A DNA stretch of 64,000 nucleotides from Topomyia yanbarensis (lineage: Eukaryota > Arthropoda > Insecta > Diptera > Culicidae): contig NC_080670.1 of the NCBI RefSeq assembly GCF_030247195.1, positions 99,038,336-99,102,335 of the forward strand, read 5' to 3'. The position numbers and the translations under genes were made by a program. Under the pieces are notes generated by a model. That model saw only the letters and a program-made list of their open reading frames with translations, did no database searches and was not told the DNA's origin. Of this stretch, positions 46,594 through 57,925 are shown in pieces (position 1 is the first letter of the stretch; the number at the start of each line of letters is the position of its first letter).

Positions 46594-49500
46594 ATGCATT
46601 TCATTTTCCTTTTCGCGATGGGATGTTTCAGTACCCTTTTCAAAATCACTGACGGTAACATCAAGACTGTGAATCTTAACCGTCGTGCTGATGATCAGTT
46701 GCTTTGGATATATCTATCTGCCTTTCATCCGGCTACTACAGAGAACCAGATTGCCTCACTGGTTAGTGAATGCCTCGATCTGTCGAACGTAACACCCAAT
46801 GTAGTTAAATTAGTACCCAGAGGAAAGGACGTTAGCTCGCTTCAATTTGTGTCATTCAAAGTTGGCATCGATGAAAAATTCAAGGACAAAGCTCTTTCAA
46901 ATGAATCATGGCCAGAAAATGTACGATTTCGTGAATTTGAAGATAGCCGCTCAAAAAACGGTGTGCAAATTGTCAGGTTGACATCGGCAGTACCGTTGGA
47001 AAGGAAAACCGTCGCATATGGAGCCGGCGATGGAGCCGTCACATTTGGATGTTTAGAATTGGCAGTCTTATCTTCGCCGGGACGCACTAAAACCCGCACG
47101 GTGGAAGCCCCGTCCGACCCCGTAACTGCCAATCCATCAGCTGTCACCATCTTTCAATGCTCCGACACGTTTTCAAATCTGTTTGGTCTTCAAGCATCCA
47201 GCGTTATCCCATTAGTATGCAGCATTACTCCGTCAGGTAACATTTGCAGCAGTATATGTCCTGCTGAAGCTTCAACTGGTACTGCTCGCCTTTTAAGTAA
47301 TGGTACCTTCCAGGCGTGTGTGACGTCACCCGATTATCAAAACTTCGTCGCTTCATCGAATCCGTTTAGTCTTCAAGCATGCAGCGTTATTCCGTCAGTG
47401 TGCAGTGTTACTCCGTCAGCATGCAGCGTTATTCCGTCAGTGTGCAGCGTTACTCCGTCAGCATACAGCGTTACTCCGTCAGCGTGCAGCGTTATTTCGT
47501 CAGCGTGCAGCGTTACTCTGTCAGCATACAGTGTTACTCTGTCAGCATGCAGCGTTATTCCGTCAGTGTGCAGCGTTACTCCGTCAGCATACAGCGTTAC
47601 TCCGTCAGCATGCAGCGTTATTCGGTCAGTGTGCAGCGTTGCTCCGTCAGGTAACATTTGCAGCAGTATATGTCCTGCTGAAGCTTCGACTGGTACTGCT
47701 CGCCTTTTAAGTGGTGATAACTTCCAGGCGTGTGTGACGTCATCAGATCATCAAAGCTTCGTCCCTTCATCGAATCCGTTTGGTCTTCAAGCATGCAGCG
47801 TTATTCCGTCAGTGTGCAGCGTTACTCCGTCAGGTAACATTTGCAGCAGTATATGTCCTGCTGAAGCTTCGACTGGTACTGCTCGCCTTTTAAGTAGTGA
47901 TAACTTCCAGACGTGCGTGACGTCATCCGATTATCAAAGCTTTGTCACTTCATCAGATCTGCTTGGTCAAGCTTGCAGCCTTACACCGTTAGGTGATCAT
48001 CTTTGGAGTGATGTGGAGGAATTGGAGGAATTGACTCACGACACAGACTTGAATGGTAAACTGACGATTTATTACCAGAACGTCCGAGGCCTACGCACAA
48101 AAATCGACGAAGTTTTCATTGCAATCTCTTCCTCCCATTACGATGTAATTGTTCTCACTTGGTTAGATGATAGAATTCATTCTCGTCAGCTTTTTGGTGA
48201 TTCATATGCTGTCTATAGAAACGATCGCAGTTTTGTGAACAGCCGTAAATCACGCGGAGGGGGCGTACTCATAGCCGTATCTACTGCATTGAATAGTTTC
48301 GTTGATCCAACACCTGTTGATGTTTCGCTTGAACAGCTGTTCGTTAAACTTAAGTTACATGATCGTTTTGTCAGCATAGGTGTAATTTACTTACCACCAG
48401 ATCGTAAGAGTGATCTAGTCAGTGCAAACAACCATGTGCGATCAATTGATGCTGTTTTTTCTTGCCTTGGAAGTAATGACTGCGCATTATTGTTTGGAGG
48501 CTACAATCAGTCTGGCCTCATTTGGGACACACATGACAATGTCGCACCAGTAGTTAACGTACTTCGATCTTACATTTCTACCGCTTGCGCTGCGCTATTA
48601 GATGGATTCAGCTTCAACTGTCTCACACAACTTAATAGCGTGGAAAACCGTTATGGTCGTATCCTGGACTTTGTCTTATTGAATGAGACTGCACTTGCCG
48701 ACTATCAGATTCGCGAACCTGCCGAATCAATCTCTGTGATTGATGCAAATCATCCACCAGTTGAAGTTACTATCAGTCTGCCGAAACCTGTTATTTTTGA
48801 GGATATCCCGAATGATCTTGGTTTTGACTTTCACCGAGCTGATTTCTTGGGACTTGCATCAGCACTCCTTCATACAGATTGGCATTCACTTGAGGATACG
48901 GAAGATATTGACTCCGCCGTTGAATATTTCACTGCCGTGATTAATGCTCTCATGACTGATTATGTTCCTTTGCGTAGGCCAGCTCGTAAGCCACCGTGGG
49001 GTAATGCACATCTACGATATCTTAAACGGCTCAGATCTAAGGCACTTCGATTGTATTGCCGTACACGCTGTCGTTTCGCCAAATATCATTTTGCGCAAGC
49101 GAGTAATAATTATCGATCTTATAACCTTCTCTTGTACAAACGCTACTCCATTCGAACACAAGCAAACCTGCGCAGTAATCCCCGACAGTTTTGGAAATTT
49201 GTGAACTCCAAGCGGAAGGAGAACGGCTTACCTACTGATATGTTTTTGAAGGAGCAGACTGCCAATCTGGCTTCGGAGAAGTGTGGCCTATTCGCTACTC
49301 ACTTTAAAAGCGCATTCAATGAAACAATTTCATCTGCAGATCTAATAGCGCACGCTTGTAGAGACACTTCATTAAATATTTCTCCTTTGAGAAGTTTCAC
49401 TGTTACAGATCGGCAGGTTATTGCAGCAATCAACAAGCTAAAATATTCAGTCACTCCTGGTCTTGACGGCATACCTTCATGTGTTCTCAAGAAATGCGCG

Positions 49501-50922
49501 AATGTACTTATTTTACCGCTGACAACTCTATTCAACAGTTCCTTCAAGCAGTGTCGTTATCCTTCCAGCTGGAAAAGATCAATTATGTTTCCTGTATTCA
49601 AAAAAGAAGATCGGCGAAATGTTGAAAATTACAGAGGAATTACATCGTTGTGTGCCTGCTCCAAAGTTTTTGAGATCATAATGAACGATGTGCTCTCTGC
49701 ATCCTGCCAAAGCTACATTTCCCCTGATCAACACGGATTCATCCCAAAAAGATCAACTTCCACGAATCTCGCTCAATTCGTGTCATTCTGCTTACGTAAT
49801 ATGGACGCTGGTGCTCAGGTTGACACTGTATACACCGACTTGAAATCAGCATTTGACAGAGTTGATCACGCAATACTTTTGGAACGGCTGAAGTTATTAG
49901 GAGTGTCTCTTGACCTGATCCGTTAGCTCCATTCATATCTGAGAGATCGAACACTTGTAGTAAAAATTGGATGTGTGTTCTCTGCCCCTTTTACGAACAA
50001 CTCGGGTGTTCCCCAAGGAAGTAACTTGGGCCCACTCTTATTCACACTCTTTATCAATGATCTAGCCACGGTATTACCTCCGGGTTGTCGTATATTCTTC
50101 GCTGATGACGTTAAATTATACATGATCGTCAAGTGCATCAGGGATTGCTTAGCTTTACAACAGCTCTTGGACACTTTCAATGACTGGTGCTCCTTAAACT
50201 CGATTACAATTAGTATTCACAAGTGCAGTGTAATATCGTATCATCGCAAGCACAAGCCAATTTCGTACGACTACTGTATTGGAGATCAACATCTTGAGCG
50301 TGTAGGACAAGTGTGTGACCTTGGAGTCACTTTGGATTCTGCACTCACTTTCCGACCTCACTTCGACTTTATCATTAACAAGGCAAACCGCCAGATGGGA
50401 TTCATGTTTAAAATTTCGAATGAATTTAACGACCCTCTTTGTCTTCGCTCACTGTACTGCGCATTGGTACGGTCGATATTGAAATCTAACTCCATAATAT
50501 GGTGTCCGTATCAAGCAACATGGATAGCAAGAATTGAAGCCATTCAAAGAAAATTCGTTCGTTATGCATTAAGACGCCTTCCGTGGCAGGACCCTATTAA
50601 TCTTCCGCCGTACGAAGACCGCTGTAGATTATTAGCTCTACACACGCTTGAAACGAGAAGGAGAGTAGCCCAAGCTGTTTTCGTCGCTAAGATTCTTCTA
50701 GGTGAGTTAGATACGCCGGAATTATTAGGTCAACTCCACATCTATGCACCAGAACGTGTACTCCGTCAACGAAACTTTTTGCTGTTGGTACATAGGAACT
50801 CTCTATATGGTGGTCATGACCCGATTCGTTTCATGTCTGCCATATTCAACGATGTGTTTGCGGATTTCGATTTCAACGTGTCATCCACCACTTTCAAGAA
50901 CCGGCTGCTAAGGAGTCTCTGA
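46594..50922 (+). pseudogene. CR1-like polyprotein with one in-frame TAG and damaged endonuclease
   Basis: About 1440 codons in one frame, interrupted by TAG at 49924-49926. An N-terminal ORF1-like domain (VSFKVGI, WPENVRFREF) is followed by a Cys/Ser/Val/Pro repeat spacer (about residues 200-470). The endonuclease region begins YYQNVRGLRTK at about 490. RT motifs are PGLDGIP (about 955), YTDLKSAFDRVDH (about 1080), GVPQGSNLGPLLF (about 1138) and FADDVKLYM (about 1169). Compared with relatives, the endonuclease lacks the usual Glu-Thr in VLTETWL (here VLTWLDD), and the GDFNQ-type motif reads GGYNQ, so catalytic residues seem lost. The TAG falls between RT motifs and is probably TGG in the parent. 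Fusion of the ORF1-type domain to pol in one frame is notable. Confidence 0.85.
47371..47650 (+). repeat. 21-bp coding minisatellite in the CR1-like ORF
   Basis: About 13 units like TCCGTCAGCATGCAGCGTTAC encode a 7-residue repeat (CSVTPSA / CSVIPSV). It sits within longer duplications of about 65-70 residues containing GNICSSICPAEASTGTARLL, which occurs three times (47238, 47651, 47838). All units stay in frame. Confidence 0.9.
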
Positions 50923-51109
50923 CTTCACAGTTATTTACCGACGACTTTTTAATCTGTAGTTTTATTTGCTGCTTTTCTTTTATATATGTTTTTTACTTTT
51001 TCTTTACTTTTTGTATTAGCCTGTTTTGTTACATTTTTTTCTTTTATTTTTATTGTTAAGTTATTATGGTTATTGTTAAGTTATGTATTGTGTATTCAAT
51101 TGAAAAGAT

Positions 51110-51170
51110 ATGGGGTTTTTATGCCAATTTGAGAAGAGTTAATGTTTCACTCAAATTGGCTTTTCCCCAT
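51110..51170 (+). promoter_or_regulatory. 3' UTR hairpin of the CR1-like element
   Basis: GCCAATTTGAG (51123-51133) pairs with CTCAAATTGGC (51150-51160), and outside it ATGGGG (51110-51115) pairs with CCCCAT (51165-51170). The stem lies 40-60 bp before the A-rich tail and may be the RT recognition structure (inference). Confidence 0.65.
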
Positions 51171-51423
51171 CCCCACATTCATTAAGACCAACCAGGTCAG
51201 ATGATAAATAAAATAAAAAATAAAATTAAAAAAAAACACATATACATTCCAGCCGTTTTGATAATCACATGTCACAGTATCATTTTTCCTTTTTTTCACA
51301 CTCAATTTCTATTAAACCCTTACCTCTTACACGTTGAATCTATTGTGCCGCTTTTTGTTTTAAACTGAGATTTACCCACTTGCTATTTTAATCATTTTCG
51401 ATTTAAGCACGCAGTAGGTTTAA

Positions 51424-51437
51424 CACCCTCGTCGCCA
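51424..51437 (-). promoter_or_regulatory. Primer binding site of the Gypsy element (tRNA-Ser-like)
   Basis: On the minus strand TGGCGACGAGGGTG begins three bases (TAA) after the end of the 5' LTR. TGG at the start matches the complement of a tRNA CCA end, and CGACGAGG would match a tRNA-Ser acceptor end of the type CCTCGTCG. The tRNA identity is from memory of the tRNA family and should be taken as likely only. Confidence 0.75.
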
Positions 51438-51440
51438 TTA

Positions 51441-51591
51441 TGTGGTAGCTAGCGCACGAGAACCTCACGGTAAGCCATCTAGTAAAAGACTAACTGAACG
51501 ATACGAATTGACACTGTATAATATCGATCGAACTCACACCATCACTCACCACCCGAGCGCTCGTACATCACGAATAGACACATCTACACCA
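51441..51591 (-). repeat. 5' LTR of the composite Gypsy element
   Basis: A 151-bp copy of the LTR at 19908-20058, differing only in the last four bases on the plus strand (ACCA instead of CACA). GTGGA follows at 51592-51596 as the target duplication. Confidence 0.9.
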
Positions 51592-51596
51592 GTGGA

Positions 51597-51922
51597 TAAT
51601 TTACCGAAAAAAGCAAAAGTTCTAGTAAATTCTATTAAAAATATTCCAGGTTTTAGCAGCAAATTATTCATAAATCAACCGAAGTCGCTGAAAAATGAAT
51701 ACGCTTTCGCAATTTTTTAAATCAATTGCTGATCTCCGTTAAATATTACTGTGCAAATCGTCAAATGAAATTACTGAACAACTTTGGGTTGGCTTAGTGT
51801 GTACATATAAATGGCTGGTTTGAATATGCAAAGCCTAAATAAAGCACTCATTTAATATAAAATATCGCCATTCTGTTGTTTTCGAAACCATTTTATTTTA
51901 TTGGCATTTTCCCATAAACAAG
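51597..51922. other. Right flank of the composite, no gene recognised
   Basis: This should be the sequence that continued from 19902 before the LTR element inserted. It is AT-rich with an AATAAA near 51838. A frame open to 51720 runs out of the LTR but has no recognisable content. Confidence 0.5.
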
Positions 51923-52075
51923 TTGATTATTCCTAATACGTATCCCCTTCCTGGTGCGCAGGACCTATTCGCTAAATTATCTGGTTGCAAGGTATTCGGT
52001 TCGCTCGATCTAGAAGGTGCTTATACACAGTTGGCTTTGTCTATGAAATCTAGGAAATTTATGGTAATTAATACC
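51923..52075 (+). pseudogene. Gypsy-type reverse transcriptase fragment
   Basis: About 50 codons read IIPNTYPLPGAQDLFAKLSG, followed by FGSLDLEGAYTQLAL and KFMVINT. This is the RT region around the first catalytic Asp (SLDL.GAY.Q). It begins and ends abruptly and is on the plus strand, unlike the composite Gypsy element, whose RT is different (FTSLDIKQAFHQVE). It is a relic of another element. Confidence 0.75.
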
Positions 52076-53632
52076 ATAAGGCTCTGTCCGACACCTTAAG
52101 CGCGGGGCAAGTCCGACACCTTAAGCGCAATAATTTTTCAAATATTCCACAAAGCTCCTAAAATTGTATATTCTGTGCATAATCCTTGTTTAGGTGGTTC
52201 TTAACAAAATATATTTTTTCAGCGTTTCAAAAAATTGAATTAATTAAAAATTATTGGTTACCAAAACATGGAGAAAAATGACATTTTAAAAACGCTGTGG
52301 GTAAGACCGACACCCCAAAGCGGCAAGAGCGACCATTTTCCATTAAAATTGTATTGTGTATGTCAAAGAGAATAGGGAAAGAGACGAATAGTGTGAAGCC
52401 AAAAATACCTTATTGAGCAGACCAATCGTGCAATGCAAATAAACATTACTCATGCCTGAGTTGGAGGAGATAAGTATTGTAAATCTATCAAAAAAGAAAT
52501 TTGAATTTTCGTCAGAATTTAGTGCAATCGTGATTGTAAGGTGCATTCTAGAGTCTATGTATGAGTAAAAACAAGCTTTAGAATTATTTCATCTCTTTGT
52601 TTCAAAATGCACATCGTTTGATAAACAAATCCAACGATCGACAAAAGGTTTGTTTTCAAAATATAATAGGAGTCATTTAAAGTGCTGCCTTTGGAAACGG
52701 TTGCCAAATTCTAGTGTTGAAATCATCGTAAAGGGAGTGTTGCCGTTTTGACTGATTTTCACTCTGCGTCTCTTTCACTATTCTCTTTGGTGTATGTGTG
52801 ATAAATTGCAATTATGTGTATATGAGTATGTGTGATGCAAACGCATGCTTTCTGTAGTTTCATCGCGTAGCAAGAGGAAGAGCATTCGAATGCGTGGTGT
52901 TATGAATAAATAATGTTTAACGCATGGTTTATATTATGAAACGCGTTTTCTCAAGTAATTCATTAGAGTTTTATTGCCACTTGTATAGCCATTCTAACGA
53001 GGAAGAGCTGTTCTGCAAGCAGATTATATACGCTGTTACTATGACTCATTCACTTAGACGTGACGCACGCTTCGTAGTAAGCTATCCGGTTCGTGTTGTG
53101 ATTTTTCGGAATACTGTTGATCAACAATCCGACATATTTGGATTATTATTTTTTAAATGTAGTGTCTAACCGGAGCAGACTTGCACGATTCATGTCTTAT
53201 TTTTTTTTTGTGTGTGTGGATTGACTGACGGATAAGGCCGTTCACGGTCCATCTCGCCAAATGCATGTTTAATTTGCGAGCAGGGTTGTTGGTACAGACG
53301 TGAAACGTTTGTTGTTGAGTATTTTCATTATGTTGTCATTTTGCGCGGATCCATGTGGTAGTTATATTAGCTTCTACCGTACGCTTAGCATAATTTAACG
53401 AGCTCGATTTCGCTTTACTTTGTCAATTTCACTACATTATTTTTGCACTTTATTATATTGAACATTAATCGGATTACGCATGTGTGCGAGATTTCGCACG
53501 GGGCATTCTCAGGCAGCTGTGTATCGGTCTTCGCCTCAAGCAGTCGGCTCGAGCGAGTGAAGTGCAGTTTTGCGGAATTTGGTTTGGTGGTATTCATGTA
53601 AGCACACCGCGTGCGCGTAGACGGATTAAACG
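52076..53632. other. About 1.5 kb without recognisable genes
   Basis: TCCGACACCTTAAGCGC occurs twice in tandem near 52087 and 52112, and a related CGACACCCCAAAGCGGC lies near 52309. Otherwise this is AT-rich sequence with short frames only. Confidence 0.5.
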
Positions 53633-53640
53633 CATGGGGT

Positions 53641-54786
53641 TAGGGTTGTGGTACCGGTAATACCGGTACCGAAAATCCTGGGAATACCGACCCATTTTTG
53701 GTACCGTAATACCGGTACTGAACAAAATCCAGTACCGGTATTTTCGGTACCATACATTTTTTTATGAAAAATATGTGGACTCTCTAGGGGGACCTGTTTG
53801 CAAATATCGGTCTACAAGATGACTTTTAATTATATTAATTGTCTTCTAGATAAATCGTTGAGCTAACACCTTTGTAGGGGAATGAGGTGGGGCCATCATC
53901 ATAATAATTCTAGAAGTAAAACATTACTAGCTCCCGTTGTACTGAACGGTATGTTTAAATTCTTGCTTTATTTTGTCGAAATTAAAATTTAACGATCTTG
54001 TACTAAATTTCAAAATATTCACATCTAGCGTAAGTGACGTAAAAATTTGCTATTACTTTGTTTATTAGCGACATTCTGATTGGTTTTCATTATTCACTGG
54101 GTGGCGCGTAATAAGACTATGGTCTAAGTCATGTCTGTATTTGGTTTGATCTTAAACCATTATCTATAAAAGAACGAACAGCGATTTAGTAGCTAATAAT
54201 TCTAGAGTTGGTGAACTGCTTCAAATGGGGCGATTTGTAATTATTGGTGATCGGAAAATTCTGGAAAACTCAATACTTTACGGAAAAGCAAGGAGCCTTG
54301 GTATGCATTAGAGAATAGTAGGCAAATGACATAAAGATCGAAACCAATTTATAGAAAAGCATGAGAGGAAATGCGAGCAACCTGCTCGGATTTACTGCCA
54401 TTCTCACTTTGATTTACTGTTATTAATAGGGTTTCTTACATTTACCATCTGTTGAAGTCGACGAAAGTCGCACCGCTTAGCAGTTAGTGATATTAAAGTG
54501 GCCTAGATTTGGAAAAAAAGAAAGTGCCGCATACGAAAAATATCTTCTGTGAAATGAGTCATATCATTCCGAAGCAATTAAAAACAATAAACATGTTTTT
54601 TTGATCAGCACAAATCAATCATCTGAGAATAAGGTCATCAGTTTGAGCATTCGATTTCACTTTGAAGCTGTCTTCGATTTTTTTTTAAATGTTCGAGTAC
54701 CGGTACTTTACCGGTACTACCGGTACTGAGGGCTTCAGTACCGTAGTACCGGTTCTCACTAAAAAGGGTCGGTACTGCAAACCCTA
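53641..54786. mobile_element. hAT-like non-autonomous DNA transposon
   Basis: CATGGGGT occurs at 53633-53640 and again at 54787-54794, an 8-bp target duplication. The ends are TAGGGTT..GGTACCG on the left and, on the opposite strand, TAGGGTTTGCAGTACCGA on the right. Both ends are crowded with ACCGGTAC/GTACCGGT palindromes, about 100 bp on each side. The 1.1-kb interior has no transposase. The 8-bp duplication and TAGGGTT-type ends fit the hAT superfamily. Confidence 0.85.
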
Positions 54787-54794
54787 CATGGGGT

Positions 54795-55411
54795 GGAGTG
54801 CGTCGGTGCTATCAGTAATGGGTTGATGATGGTGTGATGCGGGATGCGAGGGGCCTGCTTGCAGCATATCGGGTGGAGCCTGTCAGAGTGAAAGTAAGTA
54901 GTTGGCGCAGATCTGCTCGGTTTCCACTCTGACACTCTTTGGGTTGCGGCAAGCCGGTTTTTCACATCTCACATTCTGATTCTGATGTCGGTGCGCAATC
55001 GTTCGATCACGCGTCTTATTGTTGAGGTAATGCGGTGCTTTGTTTGACCGGATTGGAATATGAAAGTAATTGCGTTTCTCTCGAAACCACGTCTTCAGAA
55101 CTGCTATCATGGATGCCTCAGAGGCAGCTCAAGCGTTCCCTTCTTTCGTTTAAAAGCTCGTTGGTTTATGTGGTCTTTGACCCATCTTTTTTGGAAGTTT
55201 TTGGTTGTAAATGTTTTTAGGTGCGATTGAGGACGATTTTTCGAAGAAAGAAGGCCATTTTGCTCTTGTTTGTAATAAATATAATAAATAATATATTAAT
55301 GATTTTTTGAAGGAGAATGGATCGTGGACTGGATGATTTAATGTGTTTTAGGACCCTTTTCGATTGTTCATTTTCGGTGAACGTGCGAACCCCGGTTCAT
55401 GATGCCGCATT
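54795..55411. other. No gene recognised
   Basis: Two short overlapping frames on opposite strands (near 54883-55110 and 55035-55220) have no recognisable content. No repeat boundary is seen. Confidence 0.4.
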
Positions 55412-56875
55412 ATATGAGTAATTCCACGCGAAGTGATCAAAAAAAGATGCAAACTTGAAATCGACCTTCACGGATTTGAACAAAATTTGGAGGAATTGTT
55501 CATCTAGGGCCAATATATAAAAACCCAAATTTTTGTGTCAATTAAACCACCCCTCGGGTCATGGGAGCACCCCCCGTTTTGGAAAATTGCCAAAACTCTT
55601 GATTTTCTTTTGATCATATCTCCGGTTCTATTTACTCTAGAATCAAACCACAAGATGGCTTTTGAAGAAAATTGTTCAAGGAGTCTATAAAAAATATTAT
55701 TTTTTGCCGACAGTGTTGCCAACTATGCAATTTTTTCAGTTAAATATTAAAAGTTAATTATTCTCTCAATACGTATATTTTAATTTTGAAAATTTTAATG
55801 CCATCGCGTTCCTCAGACATTTTTACATAAAAAACAATTATCGTCCCAATATAATATGAGCGCATTCTGAGATATACCGTTTTGAAGGGAAAAACTCATA
55901 TAAAAATGGGTCATTCCATGTGAAGTGATCAAGGCACGTGTAATCGACCTCCACGGATTTGAACAAAATTTAGAGGAATTGTTCATCTAGGGCCAATATA
56001 TAAAAACCCAAATTTGTGTGACAATTGAATCACCCCTCGGGTCATGGTAGCACCCCCCGTTTTGGCAAATTGCCAAAATCCTTGATTTTCTTTTGATCAT
56101 ATCTCCGGATATATTTACTCTAGAATCAAACCACAAGATGGCTTTTGAAGAAAATTGTTCAAGGAGTCTATAAAAAATATTATTTTTTGCCGACAGTGTT
56201 GCCAACTATGCAATTTTTTCAGTTAAATATTAAAAGTTAATTATTCTCTCAATACGTATATTTTAATTTTGAAAATTTTAATGCCATCGCGTTCCTCAGA
56301 CATTTTTACATAAAAAACAATTATCGTCCCAATATAATATGAGCGCATTCTGAGATATACCGTTTTGAAGGGAAAAACTCATATAAAAATGGGTCATTCC
56401 ATGCGAAGTGATCAAGGCACGTGTAATCGATCTCCACGGATTTGAACAAAATTTAGAGGAATTGTTCATCTAGGGCCAATATATAAAAACCCAAATTTGT
56501 GTGACAATTGAATCACCCCTCGGGTCATGGTAGCACCCCCCGTTTTGGCAAATTGCCAAAATCCTTGATTTTCTTTTGATCATATCTCCGGATATATTTA
56601 CTCTAGAATCAAACCACAAGATGGCTTTTGAAGAAAATTGTTCAAGGAGTCTATAAAAAATATTATTTTTTGTCGACAGTGTTGCCAACTATACAATTTT
56701 TTCAGTTAAATATTAAAAGTTAATTTTTCTCTCAATACGTATATTTTAATTTTGAAAATTTTAATGCCATCGCGTTCCTCAGACATTTTTACATAAAAAA
56801 CACTTATCATCCCAATATAATATGAGCGCATCCTGAGATACACCGTTTTGAAGAGAAAAAACCGCAATTTCCCAT
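55412..56875. repeat. 483-bp tandem satellite, about three units
   Basis: Three consecutive units start near 55418, 55910 and 56393 (GTCATTCCATG.GAAGTGATCA). The second and third are exactly 483 bp apart and almost identical, while the first is more diverged and has a small insertion near its start. Each unit keeps a 72-codon open frame on the minus strand (55504-55722, 55987-56205, 56470-56688), with no stop gained in any copy. The last unit decays after about 56850. I do not recognise the encoded sequence as a protein family. Confidence 0.9.
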
Positions 56876-57644
56876 ATAAAATCGCAAGCGCGCTACACTA
56901 AAAAACCAACTTGAGTATTCTGAGTTCAAACATAATTTTTCGTGAAGTAGACGAGAAATGATGAAAAACTACGTATTTGGTTTACTTCTAGCAGATCAGG
57001 CTCGATTTTTATGACAGTTTGAAGATTTTCTCAATTTTGGCCAATAAAATAACCAATTTTGGCCAATAAAAAAACACAATTTGGTCCGAAGCGCCATCTG
57101 TCGGGCAGATAATCCGCAAAAAATAGCACACAAACACGCCCCATAACAAATGCCTAGTATGTATAAATGTTTACGGCAATCGGTTAAGCCGTTTGGGAGT
57201 CCATAAATCATATACATAGTAACATTGACTTTTATATATAGAAAATACACCCAAAATCCGACGGCTATGTTTTTATTACTTTTGGGTAAGATTCTATTGT
57301 CTTTTCGGTAACAGTCTACGCAATTGCGCATTGCGGTATTAAACTCATATTCCCGCAAAGGTAGTAAACGGTGGAATAACGAATTTCGGTTGCTGTTCAT
57401 GTATGTGCATCACACAATCAAACACTTTTTAGTATGTGTCAACCTCGGCTCTGTTGGTATGTAGGATAATTCGGTCGATTTCTATGATAGTATTAGTACT
57501 AAGTCAAACCCACCGGAATCCTGGCGGATTTCCGACCAAATTCAGCCTGGAATCTGCCCCAAAATTGGCAGAAACCAGCCGGAATTATGGATTTTTTTAC
57601 TGGGTAGGTTGGATAGTGGAATAAAAAGTTTAGGCAGTTTCCGG
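56876..57644. other. No gene recognised
   Basis: A 134-codon minus-strand frame (56996-57400) is open but shows no recognisable domain. TTTTGGCCAATAAAA occurs twice near 57040 and 57057. Nothing else is supported. Confidence 0.4.
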
Positions 57645-57925
57645 ATTCGGCCTAGCTGCCAGATCCGGCACAGTTCCCGATCCGGACCAGTTCTCGGATC
57701 CGGACCAGTTCCTAAATCCGGACCTCCCGGATCCAGACCAGTGCCCAGATCCGGACCAGTTCCCGGATCTGGACCAGTACTCGGATCCGAACCAGTACCC
57801 AAATCTAGCCCATCCCCTTTTCCCCTTACTAAGTCTGGACCTGAACCAGGCCCAGACATGGTGCTTAGATCCAGACAAGTGTCTGGATCCGGACCCTCGG
57901 TTCGGATACGTGGATCCAAACCATA
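57645..57925. repeat. GATCCGGACCAGTTCCC-type minisatellite
   Basis: About 15 degenerate units near 18 bp long (GATCCGGACCAGTTCCCG and variants) are arrayed over 280 bp. Frames on both strands stay open because the unit length is a multiple of three; the minus frame gives a Gly-Pro-Asp-rich hexapeptide repeat. This is expected of such an array and not evidence for a gene. Confidence 0.85.

Larger units (their letters stand above)
46594..51236 (+). mobile_element. CR1-like non-LTR retrotransposon inserted in the Gypsy gag/leader end
   Basis: One long ORF with an N-terminal domain, endonuclease and RT but no RNase H is followed by a 0.3-kb 3' UTR with a strong hairpin and an A-rich tail (51205-51236). 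It is opposite in orientation to the surrounding Gypsy element. The 5' end is uncertain and may lie as far left as about 46391 or 45970. The RT sequence fits the CR1/Jockey assemblage; the exact clade is not settled by eye. Confidence 0.8.

Noticed and set aside
47373..47657. Additional proteins from overlapping frames in the 21-bp minisatellite
   Set aside because: All three frames stay open in such repeats. Only the frame continuous with endonuclease and RT is supported.
51442..51720. Gene starting in the right LTR
   Set aside because: The frame runs from the LTR across the target duplication into flanking DNA. The same LTR at 19908 leads into different sequence, and no domain is present.
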